Assembly (NCBI RefSeq): GCF_011806405.1
Contig: NZ_JAATOW010000004.1
Span: forward strand, 62,001 to 126,000
Source of the DNA: Pseudooceanicola sp. HF7
GTDB taxonomy: Bacteria > Pseudomonadota > Alphaproteobacteria > Rhodobacterales > Rhodobacteraceae
Reading direction: 5' to 3'
DNA: 64,000 nt
The notes below the pieces were generated by a model, which saw only the letters and a list, made by a program, of their open reading frames with translations, had not been told where the DNA came from and made no database searches. The position numbers and the translations under genes were made by a program. Shown piece after piece: positions 1 through 6,705 of the stretch (its first letter is position 1; every line of letters starts with the position of its first letter).

Positions 1-606
1 GGCAAGAAGATCGCCACCTCTCCCTTCACCTCTTCCAACGTCTTCCTGCCGCTGGTGCTGGGCGACAACGGGATGAGCGAAGCGGATATCGAGCTGACGA
101 AGGCGGATCCCGGTGCCCTTGGCCCGCTGCTAGTGACCGGCCAGGCCGATGCCATCATCGCCTGGCTCACCGATGTGACGCGCTACACCAACCAAGCGAC
201 GGAAGCGGGCAAGGAAATCGTCTACCTGCCCTGGGCCGACGCCGGCCTGGAACTGTACTCCGCCTCGCTGGTCGGCAATGACGCCTACATGGCCGAGAAC
301 CCCGAGCTCACGAAAGCCTTTGTCGGTGCCTTCAAGAAGTCGCTCGAGTTCGCCTATGAGAACCCCGACCTGGCCGCCGATGCCGTGGCCGCCAACGTGC
401 CCGAACTGACCGCGGAAGACGTGAAGGGCTCTTGGCTGGATGCCTCCAAGCTGGCCTTCAACGAGGTGACAGAGGCCAACGGGCTGGGCGCCTTTGAAGC
501 CGGCCGCGTCGCCGCGACCTGGGAGCGCGTCGCCGCAAGCCAGGGCCTGGACGTCGAAAGCCTTGACCCTGAAACCGCCGTCTCTCGCGATTACCTGACC
601 GAGTAA
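1..606 (+). CDS. ABC transporter substrate-binding protein, NMT1/SsuA-like (5' end cut by window)
   Basis: The frame is open from base 1, so the start and any signal peptide lie upstream; about 201 C-terminal residues are visible. The text fits the NMT1/THI5-SsuA class of periplasmic binding proteins: a TSNVFLPLVLGDNG stretch, then an LVTGQADAIIAWLTD segment typical of the second lobe, and a C-terminal helical part. Members bind small organic solutes such as pyrimidines, sulfonates or nitrate. It is followed 86 bp later by the matching ATPase and permease, so it should be the periplasmic receptor of that importer. The substrate cannot be read from sequence; the downstream amidohydrolase and oxygenases suggest an N-heterocycle (inference). 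Confidence 0.88.
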   Translation, partial: GKKIATSPFTSSNVFLPLVLGDNGMSEADIELTKADPGALGPLLVTGQADAIIAWLTDVTRYTNQATEAGKEIVYLPWADAGLELYSASLVGNDAYMAENPELTKAFVGAFKKSLEFAYENPDLAADAVAANVPELTAEDVKGSWLDASKLAFNEVTEANGLGAFEAGRVAATWERVAASQGLDVESLDPETAVSRDYLTE

Positions 607-622
607 GCGGCGAAAGCCAACG

Positions 623-644
623 GGGCGGCGGTGCGCCGCCGCCC
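623..644 (+). promoter_or_regulatory. Intercistronic hairpin between binding protein and ATPase genes
   Basis: Perfect 9-bp arms GGGCGGCGG (623-631) and CCGCCGCCC (636-644) with a TGCG loop lie 17 bp after the stop of the binding-protein gene. There is no T-run, so it is more likely an mRNA-stabilising or partial-termination hairpin, as is common after binding-protein genes of ABC operons, than a full terminator. Confidence 0.55.
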
Positions 645-692
645 ATAGCCGAGCCCGCGGCCACGACGGCCCCGGACACTGGGGGAAGAACC

Positions 693-1472
693 TTGAGCAC
701 TGAAACCGATGCCATCAGCTTTGCCGATGTCGGCCAGACCTTCCTGACCGACAATGGACCGCTGACCGCCCTGTCGGGTGTGAATGTGAACCTGCGCCGG
801 CACGAGTTCGTCGCCGTCCTTGGCCCCTCGGGCTGCGGCAAATCCACCTTGCTGCGCCTGACCGCCGGCCTGATCAAGCCGACCGAGGGCACCGTTTCCG
901 TCTTCGGGCATCCGGTCAGCCAGCCGCGCGACGATATCGGCATCGTCTTCCAGCAGGCGACCCTGCTGCCCTGGGCCACGGTCGAGGACAACGTGGTCTT
1001 TCCCGCCAAGCACAAGCGGGGCCGCGTCAGTGCCAAGGACCGCGCGCATGCCAGGGAGATCATCGCGACCTGTGGCCTGGCCGGCTTCGAAGAACGGCTG
1101 CCCGGAGAGCTCTCCGGCGGCATGCAGCAGCGCGTAGGCATTGCCCGAGCCCTGTTCCTGAACCCCGATATCCTGCTCATGGATGAGCCTTTCAGCGCGC
1201 TGGACGCCCTAACCCGCGATGCCATGGGCTTCGAGTTGCTGCGCCTTTGGCAGGCCAGCCCCAAGACAGTTCTTTTCATCACCCATTCCATCCCCGAGGC
1301 GGTCATCCTGGCGGATCGCGTGGTGGTCATGTCCGAACGTCCCGGACGCGTGATCGAGGACCTGAAAGTGCCACTTGGACGGCCCCGCGACGAAAGCTCG
1401 CTGCGCTCTGTCGAGATGCAGGATTTCCTGGCCCATCTGCGCGGCCTTCTGATCAAGGACAAGGTGGCCTGA
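693..1472 (+). CDS. ABC transporter ATP-binding protein (SsuB/TauB-like)
   Basis: This 259-aa protein is the cytoplasmic ATPase of the importer. Visible motifs are Walker A GPSGCGKST at 44-52, a Q-loop around FQQ at 86-88, the signature LSGGM at 140-144, Walker B LLMDEP at 161-166 and the switch His at 198 (ITHS). The start is a TTG at 693, preceded by GGGGGAAGAA; no ATG fits the conserved N-terminus. The stop is followed after one base by the permease ATG, which indicates translational coupling. The length and the lack of a C-terminal regulatory domain match the nitrate/sulfonate/taurine class. Confidence 0.95.
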   Translation: MSTETDAISFADVGQTFLTDNGPLTALSGVNVNLRRHEFVAVLGPSGCGKSTLLRLTAGLIKPTEGTVSVFGHPVSQPRDDIGIVFQQATLLPWATVEDNVVFPAKHKRGRVSAKDRAHAREIIATCGLAGFEERLPGELSGGMQQRVGIARALFLNPDILLMDEPFSALDALTRDAMGFELLRLWQASPKTVLFITHSIPEAVILADRVVVMSERPGRVIEDLKVPLGRPRDESSLRSVEMQDFLAHLRGLLIKDKVA

Positions 1473-1473
1473 C

Positions 1474-2319
1474 ATGACAGCCCAAGCCGATATCCCCGCG
1501 GAAAAAGCGCCACCGGCGAAACCAGCCCCTACAGAACGGCTGCCACTGGCAGAGCGGCTGATCCGCACGCCCGTCCTGCTTCCCGCGCTGACGTTCATCC
1601 TGATCCTGCTGCTGTGGGAATTCGGAACCCGCCTTTTCAACGTGCCCAGCTACGTCCTGCCCGCGCCGTCCCGCATCGTGGAAGGCTTCGGTGTCGTGAG
1701 CTTCGGGCGCTGGATGGAACATGTCTGGTCCACCCTGCGCGTGGCGCTACTGGGCTACCTGGTCTCCATCGCCGTGTCGCTGCCGATCGCCGTGGGCCTG
1801 TCCAAGTCCCGCTTCCTGTCCCGGTCGCTCTACCCGCTGCTGGTGGTGATCCAATCCGTGCCGGTCGTTGCCGTGGCCCCGATCATCATCGTGGTCCTGG
1901 GCACCGATGATGCGCCGCGCATCGTGATCACCTTCATGATCTCCTTCTTCCCGCTCGTGGTCTCCATGACCACCGGCCTGATGGCGACCCCGCCGGAGCT
2001 GATCGAACTGTCCCGCTCCCTGCGCGCGCCTGTGCGTCGCGAGATCACCCAGATCCGCCTGCCCTACGCCACGCCTTACATCTTCTCGGGGCTCAAGATC
2101 TCCATCACGCTCAGCGTCATCGGCGCCGTTGTGGCAGAGTTCGTCGCGGCCGAAGTGGGCATCGGTTACTTCATCCAGTTCTCCACCTCCATGTTCCGCC
2201 TGCCGCAGGCCTGGGCCGGGCTGGCCGTGCTGCTGGTGATGAGCCTGGCGCTATTCCAGGCCGTCAACCTGACCCAGAAGTACTTCTTCCCATGGTCGCT
2301 TCCGAAGGACGGCCGCTGA
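1474..2319 (+). CDS. ABC transporter permease (SsuC/TauC-like)
   Basis: This 281-aa inner-membrane protein has about six hydrophobic segments. A BPD_transp_1-type EAA loop is visible around 168-205 (ELIELSRSLRAPVRREITQI, then LPYATPYIFSGLKIS). The N-terminal 35 residues are polar and proline/alanine-rich before the first membrane segment. It starts one base after the ATPase stop, and its own stop overlaps the amidohydrolase ATG (TGATG at 2317-2321), so the transporter and the first enzyme are one transcriptional unit. It forms the membrane channel for the substrate delivered by the binding protein encoded at 1-606. Confidence 0.94.
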   Translation: MTAQADIPAEKAPPAKPAPTERLPLAERLIRTPVLLPALTFILILLLWEFGTRLFNVPSYVLPAPSRIVEGFGVVSFGRWMEHVWSTLRVALLGYLVSIAVSLPIAVGLSKSRFLSRSLYPLLVVIQSVPVVAVAPIIIVVLGTDDAPRIVITFMISFFPLVVSMTTGLMATPPELIELSRSLRAPVRREITQIRLPYATPYIFSGLKISITLSVIGAVVAEFVAAEVGIGYFIQFSTSMFRLPQAWAGLAVLLVMSLALFQAVNLTQKYFFPWSLPKDGR

Positions 2320-3698
2320 TGCTTATCACGAATATCTCTGACTGCCTGACCGGCACGCTTGGCGAAGGGGAGCGCTTCCAAGGGGCGATCCGGATCGAAG
2401 GCCAGCGCATCGCGGAGATGGGTGCGCTGACACCCCGCCCAGGTGAAGACGTGCTGGACGCAAGGGGCTGCGCGGTCATCCCGGGGCTGGTGAACACGCA
2501 CCACCACCTGAACCAGTCGCTGCTAAAGGCGGTCCCCAAGGGCATGAACCTGCCGCTCGATCCCTGGCTGATGCATGTGCCCTACACCTGGTGGCCCCAT
2601 TTCGACGAGGCCACCTATCGCACCGCCGTGCGCGTCGGGCTGGCAGAGCTTGTCCTGACCGGGGCCACCACCGTGGCAGAGCACCATTATGTTTTCGCCG
2701 AAAGCTACGACTACAATCCGTCCGACGTCTTCTTCGAAGAGGCCGGCAAGCTTGGAATCCGTGCGGTCATGGCACGTGGCGGGATGACCCGGGGCCGCGC
2801 CTTCGACGATCCGGCCATCCCCCCCGCCCCCTGCGAAACGCTGGAGACCTTCCTTTCCGAAGCCGAAAAGACGGCCCTCAAATGGGCCGACACCGGTGAG
2901 CTGGCGATGCGCAAGGTAGCCCTTGCCCCCACCACGCCTACCTTCAACGTGACCCCGGAAGAGCTGCGCGAGATCGCCCGCTTCGGCCGCGAAAAAGGCC
3001 TGATGCTGCACGCCCACCTCAGCGAGAACGAGAACTACGCCCGCTTCACGCTGGAGAAATACGGCAAGCGCCCGGTCGAATGGCTGGCGACGCAGGACTG
3101 GCTGGGCAGGGACGTCTGGTTCGCCCATCTGGTGGACCTGGAACCCTTCGAGGTCGACCTGCTGGCCCAGACCGGCACGGGCATGGCGCATTGCCCCAAC
3201 GCCAACGCCCGGCTCGGTTCCGGCGTGGCACCGGCGGATGCCCTGCACGCCAAGGGTGGGAAGGTGTCGCTGGGGGTCGATGGCGCTGCGGCGAACGAGG
3301 CCGCGGACATGGGTGCCCTGCTCTTCTCTGCCTTCACGCTGCACCGTGCCACTAAGGGCGTCGGGTCCGTTAGGGCAGAGCAGGTGCTGCATTGGGCCAG
3401 CGCGGGCGGTGCCAAGGTGCTGGACATGCCCGGTATCGGCACGCTCGCCCCCGGCATGGCCGCCGACCTGGCCATCCTGGACCTGTCCGCCCCCCGCAAC
3501 CTCGGCCTGCATGACCGCGCCCTGGCCCCCGTGATCACCGGCGGTCTGGCCGTGCGCGATCTCTTCGTGGGCGGCAAACGTATCCTGGCCGACGGCAAGC
3601 TGCCCGGCCTCGACCTGGCGGAGCTTGCCGATGAGGCAATGGAAGCCACCGAAACCCTCAAGAGCCGCCAGCACAACACCGTGCTGGAGGCCGTCTGA
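2319..3698 (+). CDS. Amidohydrolase, AtzB / 8-oxoguanine deaminase-like
   Basis: A 459-aa metal-dependent hydrolase of the amidohydrolase superfamily. The metal-binding N-terminal cluster NTHHHLNQS is at about 59-67, followed by conserved LMHVPYTWWP and ATTVAEHHY segments, HAHLSEN at about 235 and GVDGAAANEAADM at about 318, where the Asp is the expected catalytic acid. These resemble the 8-oxoguanine deaminase / hydroxyatrazine N-ethylaminohydrolase branch, which removes an amino or alkylamino group from a purine, pyrimidine or triazine. I chose the ATG at 2319, which overlaps the permease stop, rather than an in-frame ATG 27 bp upstream inside the permease gene. The exact substrate is not known. 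Confidence 0.88.
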   Translation: MLITNISDCLTGTLGEGERFQGAIRIEGQRIAEMGALTPRPGEDVLDARGCAVIPGLVNTHHHLNQSLLKAVPKGMNLPLDPWLMHVPYTWWPHFDEATYRTAVRVGLAELVLTGATTVAEHHYVFAESYDYNPSDVFFEEAGKLGIRAVMARGGMTRGRAFDDPAIPPAPCETLETFLSEAEKTALKWADTGELAMRKVALAPTTPTFNVTPEELREIARFGREKGLMLHAHLSENENYARFTLEKYGKRPVEWLATQDWLGRDVWFAHLVDLEPFEVDLLAQTGTGMAHCPNANARLGSGVAPADALHAKGGKVSLGVDGAAANEAADMGALLFSAFTLHRATKGVGSVRAEQVLHWASAGGAKVLDMPGIGTLAPGMAADLAILDLSAPRNLGLHDRALAPVITGGLAVRDLFVGGKRILADGKLPGLDLAELADEAMEATETLKSRQHNTVLEAV

Positions 3699-3723
3699 TT
3701 ACCACCCGGAGTATAAGCTGGCA

Positions 3724-3739
3724 GCATCCGCCCGGATGC
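3724..3739. repeat. Short perfect hairpin between amidohydrolase and first oxygenase
   Basis: Arms GCATCCG (3724-3730) and CGGATGC (3733-3739) are separated by CC, in the 76-bp gap between the amidohydrolase stop and the oxygenase start. No T-run follows. It may be an RNA-processing or regulatory hairpin; the function is not determinable. Confidence 0.4.
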
Positions 3740-3774
3740 AGGTCATTGCTCCCCAAACTCAAGGAGAGTGTCTC

Positions 3775-4770
3775 ATGACTGACAATGCTTATGACCTGAA
3801 GGAACTGAATGACGAGACCCGCTTCGGCGGCGAGGGAGAGCTTGTCGAACGGGATATCCCGCAAATCGACATGTCCGACTTCTTCAACAGGAAGGAAGAG
3901 ATCACCGAAGCGCTCTGGAAGGCCGCGACGGAAATCGGCTTCTTCCAGCTCTACAACCACGGCATCCCGCAGGAGATCATCGACGAGGCCTTCTGGCTGT
4001 CGGGCGAGTTCTTTGGCCAGCCGACCGAGGTGAAAGAGCAATACCCCCTGAAGCCCGGGACCAACGCGGGCTGGGAATACAAGGCCCAGGTGCGCCCCTC
4101 GACCGGGACAGCGGACCAGAAGGAAAGCTACCAGATCACCCTGCCCCGCATGTCCGGCCTGTGGCCGACGGGCCGCGAGGTGCCGCATTTCAAGGAGGTC
4201 ATGATGGCCTTCGAACGGCACAACTGGGCGCTGGCCATGAAGGTGCTGTCCTGCTTTGCGGACCGGCTGGGCTTTGAACCGGGCTTCTTCACGGAAGGGC
4301 ACGATCCTGAGACCAAGGAATACCAGTCGACTCTGCGGCTTATCCATTATCTTGGCATGGAAGACGCCAAGCCGGAGGACTTCAAGTTCTGGCGCGCCGG
4401 GGCACATACCGACTTTGATTGCCTGACCCTGCTGCACCAGAAACCCGGCCAGGGCGGTCTGCAACTTTGCCCCGGCAAGGACGCCAAGGGCCGCGCCATC
4501 GCCTGGACCGACGTGCCGCCACTGGCCGGCGTGGTCACCTGCAACATCGGCGACATGCTGATGCGCTGGTCCGATGACAAGCTGCAGTCCACGCTTCACC
4601 GGGTCCGGATGCCCAAACCCGAGGAATACTTGGGCCCGCGTTACTCCATGGCTTACTTCGCACAGGCCAACATGGACACGCTGCTGGAGGGCCCTGAGGG
4701 CAAGTACGAGCCGATGACCGGCCATGACTACATCCAGATGCGTCTTGGCGCGAACTTCGCAAAGTCCTGA
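3775..4770 (+). CDS. 2-oxoglutarate/Fe(II)-dependent oxygenase, isopenicillin N synthase-like (first of two)
   Basis: A 331-aa protein of the IPNS-like DIOX_N + 2OG-FeII_Oxy architecture. The N-terminal half carries DIPQIDMSDFF and TEIGFFQLYNHGIP. The Fe(II) facial triad is visible as H211, D213 (GAHTDFD) and H275 (STLHRVR), and the 2-oxoglutarate site as R289-x-S291 (RYS). Such enzymes hydroxylate or demethylate small molecules; thymine 7-hydroxylase belongs to the same fold group. The start at 3775 follows a good AAGGAG site; the frame is open 50 codons further upstream but without a plausible start. It sits 76 bp after the amidohydrolase, so it probably acts in the same pathway. Confidence 0.92.
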   Translation: MTDNAYDLKELNDETRFGGEGELVERDIPQIDMSDFFNRKEEITEALWKAATEIGFFQLYNHGIPQEIIDEAFWLSGEFFGQPTEVKEQYPLKPGTNAGWEYKAQVRPSTGTADQKESYQITLPRMSGLWPTGREVPHFKEVMMAFERHNWALAMKVLSCFADRLGFEPGFFTEGHDPETKEYQSTLRLIHYLGMEDAKPEDFKFWRAGAHTDFDCLTLLHQKPGQGGLQLCPGKDAKGRAIAWTDVPPLAGVVTCNIGDMLMRWSDDKLQSTLHRVRMPKPEEYLGPRYSMAYFAQANMDTLLEGPEGKYEPMTGHDYIQMRLGANFAKS

Positions 4771-4780
4771 CCCAACCACC

Positions 4781-4810
4781 GGGCGGCGCACCTTTGCGCC
4801 GCCCCTTTCC
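4781..4810 (+). terminator. Hairpin between the two oxygenase genes, possible intrinsic (partial) terminator
   Basis: A perfect 10-bp stem GGGCGGCGCA (4781-4790) / TGCGCCGCCC (4795-4804) with a CCTT loop is followed by CTTTCC. It lies 11 bp after the first oxygenase stop. The U-tract is weak, so read-through into the second oxygenase is likely. Its placement argues that the second gene starts at 4830 rather than at the ATG at 4794 inside the stem-loop. Confidence 0.5.
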
Positions 4811-4829
4811 GACAGCGAGCTCTTGTCCC

Positions 4830-5792
4830 ATGTCCAAGTCCCTTCCGATCATCGACGTCTCCGGCCTGGCCTCTTCCGATCCGGTCGCCCGCACGGAGGT
4901 GGGGTCGAAGATCCGAAGTGCCTGCCTTGCCCATGGGTTCTTCTACGTGACCGGCCACGGCATTCCCGACGGGTTGATCCAGGCGGTCATGACCGAGACC
5001 CGGAACCTTTTCGACCTGCCCGAGGAGGCCAAGGATGCGCTGGACAAGTCCCTGTCCCCCTGCAACCGGGGCTATGAGCAGCTGGGCGGGCAAACCCTGC
5101 AGCCGGGCGCCCTGCCCGACCGCAAGGAAGGCTATTACATCGGCGAAGAGCTGACGCCGCGCGATCCACGGGTTACTGCGGGCAAGTTCAATCAGGGGCC
5201 AAACCAATGGCCGCAGGACCTGCCCGGCTTCCGACCGACGATGATGGCTTACTTCTCTGCGCTGAGCACCCTGGGGGAAACGCTCATGCGGGGCATGGCG
5301 CTGTCGCTAGACCTTGAGGAGGGCTACTTTTCAGGGTTCTGCGAACAGCCGCTGGCGACCCTGCGCCTGCTGCACTACCCCCCTGCCCAACCCGATGTGC
5401 CCGAGGAAATGGGCGCCGGTGCCCATACCGATTTCGGCGGGCTGACCATGCTGTTTCAGGACAGTGTCGGTGGCCTGCAGGTCATGGACGAGGATGGTAG
5501 CTGGATCGATGCGCCGCCGATCCCCGGGGCCTTCGTGGTCAACCTGGGCGACATGATCTCTCGCTGGACCAACGATCACTATCGTTCCACCCTGCACCGG
5601 GTCATAAACCGCTCGGGGCGCGAGCGGTATTCGGTGCCGTTCTTCTATTCCGGTTTTCCCGGGCACGAGGTGGCCTGTATCCCGACCTGCCTTGCCGGCG
5701 ATGAGACCCCGAAGTATCCGCCCATCACGGTCGAAGAGCACCTTCGCGCGATGTATGAGCGCACCTACGTGAACGACAAAAAATCCGGGTGA
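4830..5792 (+). CDS. 2-oxoglutarate/Fe(II)-dependent oxygenase, isopenicillin N synthase-like (second of two)
   Basis: A 320-aa paralogue in the same family. It begins MSKSLPIIDVSGL, the usual DIOX_N opening, and has AHGFFYVTGHGIP at about 34-46. The iron ligands are H199, D201 (AHTDFGG) and H256 (STLHRVI), and the 2-oxoglutarate-binding pair is R266-x-S268 (RYS). All catalytic residues are intact, so both oxygenases should be active. The start at 4830 is chosen because the upstream in-frame ATG lies in a strong hairpin. It is the last gene of the plus-strand unit; the next gene is convergent, 16 bp away. Confidence 0.9.
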   Translation: MSKSLPIIDVSGLASSDPVARTEVGSKIRSACLAHGFFYVTGHGIPDGLIQAVMTETRNLFDLPEEAKDALDKSLSPCNRGYEQLGGQTLQPGALPDRKEGYYIGEELTPRDPRVTAGKFNQGPNQWPQDLPGFRPTMMAYFSALSTLGETLMRGMALSLDLEEGYFSGFCEQPLATLRLLHYPPAQPDVPEEMGAGAHTDFGGLTMLFQDSVGGLQVMDEDGSWIDAPPIPGAFVVNLGDMISRWTNDHYRSTLHRVINRSGRERYSVPFFYSGFPGHEVACIPTCLAGDETPKYPPITVEEHLRAMYERTYVNDKKSG

Positions 5793-5808
5793 TCGCCCTC
5801 TGCCCTCC

Positions 5809-6702
5809 TCAGGCCCAGCTGGGATCCTCGATGCTGATCATGTCGACGGCCTGACGGGTGCTTTGCCCGCCGGCGATGCGCAACGCGCCCTTCACCGGGG
5901 CCACGTCGAAGTAATCGCGCCCGTGGGCGATGACAACGTGGTCATCCCCGGCAAGGACTGCGTTCGTTGGGTCGAATTCCACCCAGCCCATGTCCTTTCC
6001 GCACCAGGCCCGCACCCAGGCATGCATGGCATCCGCACCTTCCAGGCGGGCCTGCCCCTCTGGCGGAAGCGTACGCAGGAAGCCCGACACGTAGCCCGCC
6101 GGAATTCCCAGGGACCGCAGCGCGCAGATGGCGATATGGGTGAAATCCTGGCAAACGCCCCGGCGCAGGGCAAAGGCCTCGGCCACCGGGGTGTCCACCA
6201 GCGTGGCAGTGGGATCGAAGGTCATGTCCCGATGCAGCGCCCTGCAGATCGCATCCACCGTGGCAAAGGCGGTATCGGCGCCATCGGCAACATCGGCCGC
6301 CCAGCGGGCAATGCCGTCGTGATCGGGCACCCGAGGCGATGCCGGAAGGAAATGGTAGGGCGACAAGGGGCCAAGCGCCATCTGGCTGGAGAGCTCTGCC
6401 CGAAAGCCCGGACGGCGGGAGGAGACGTCGAAAATGCCTTCGGGCTGGTGGCGCCTGACCTGCGCCCGCATGGTGAACTCCGTACGCTCCTGATTTTCGC
6501 GGTAGGAAATCTCCGTACAGGTATTGCCGAAGAAATCCCTGCGCGTGCAGGTCTCTGACGGCTGCGGATCGCAGGTTAGCTCAGCGGACAGGACGTTCTG
6601 CTGGCCCGGAATTTCCAGCGGCAGAACGCGCAGCACATGGCGACCGACCTCCGCCGGGCTGTCATACTTGTAGCTTATGCGCAGGGTGATCGAGTAAAGC
6701 AT
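5809..6702 (-). CDS. Transglutaminase-like protein (bacterial TGL N-region type)
   Basis: A 297-aa protein with an N-terminal beta region (ITLRISYKYDSPAEVGRHVLRVLP) typical of bacterial transglutaminase-like proteins, followed by the catalytic core. The triad is readable as C184 (RRGVCQDFTH), H227 (DAMHAWVRAW) and D244 (VEFDPTNA). No signal peptide is seen, so it is probably cytoplasmic. It is the third gene of a minus-strand operon and starts 3 bp after the stop of the ATP-grasp/alpha-E gene. Comparative work by Aravind and colleagues grouped these families as a predicted peptide amide-bond forming and cleaving system; the natural substrate is unknown. Confidence 0.92.
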   Translation of the reverse strand: MLYSITLRISYKYDSPAEVGRHVLRVLPLEIPGQQNVLSAELTCDPQPSETCTRRDFFGNTCTEISYRENQERTEFTMRAQVRRHQPEGIFDVSSRRPGFRAELSSQMALGPLSPYHFLPASPRVPDHDGIARWAADVADGADTAFATVDAICRALHRDMTFDPTATLVDTPVAEAFALRRGVCQDFTHIAICALRSLGIPAGYVSGFLRTLPPEGQARLEGADAMHAWVRAWCGKDMGWVEFDPTNAVLAGDDHVVIAHGRDYFDVAPVKGALRIAGGQSTRQAVDMISIEDPSWA

Positions 6703-6705
6703 GCA

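Noticed and set aside
2292-2318. Longer N-terminus for the amidohydrolase
   Set aside because: The upstream ATG lies inside the permease gene; the TGATG overlap at 2317-2321 gives the family-like N-terminus.
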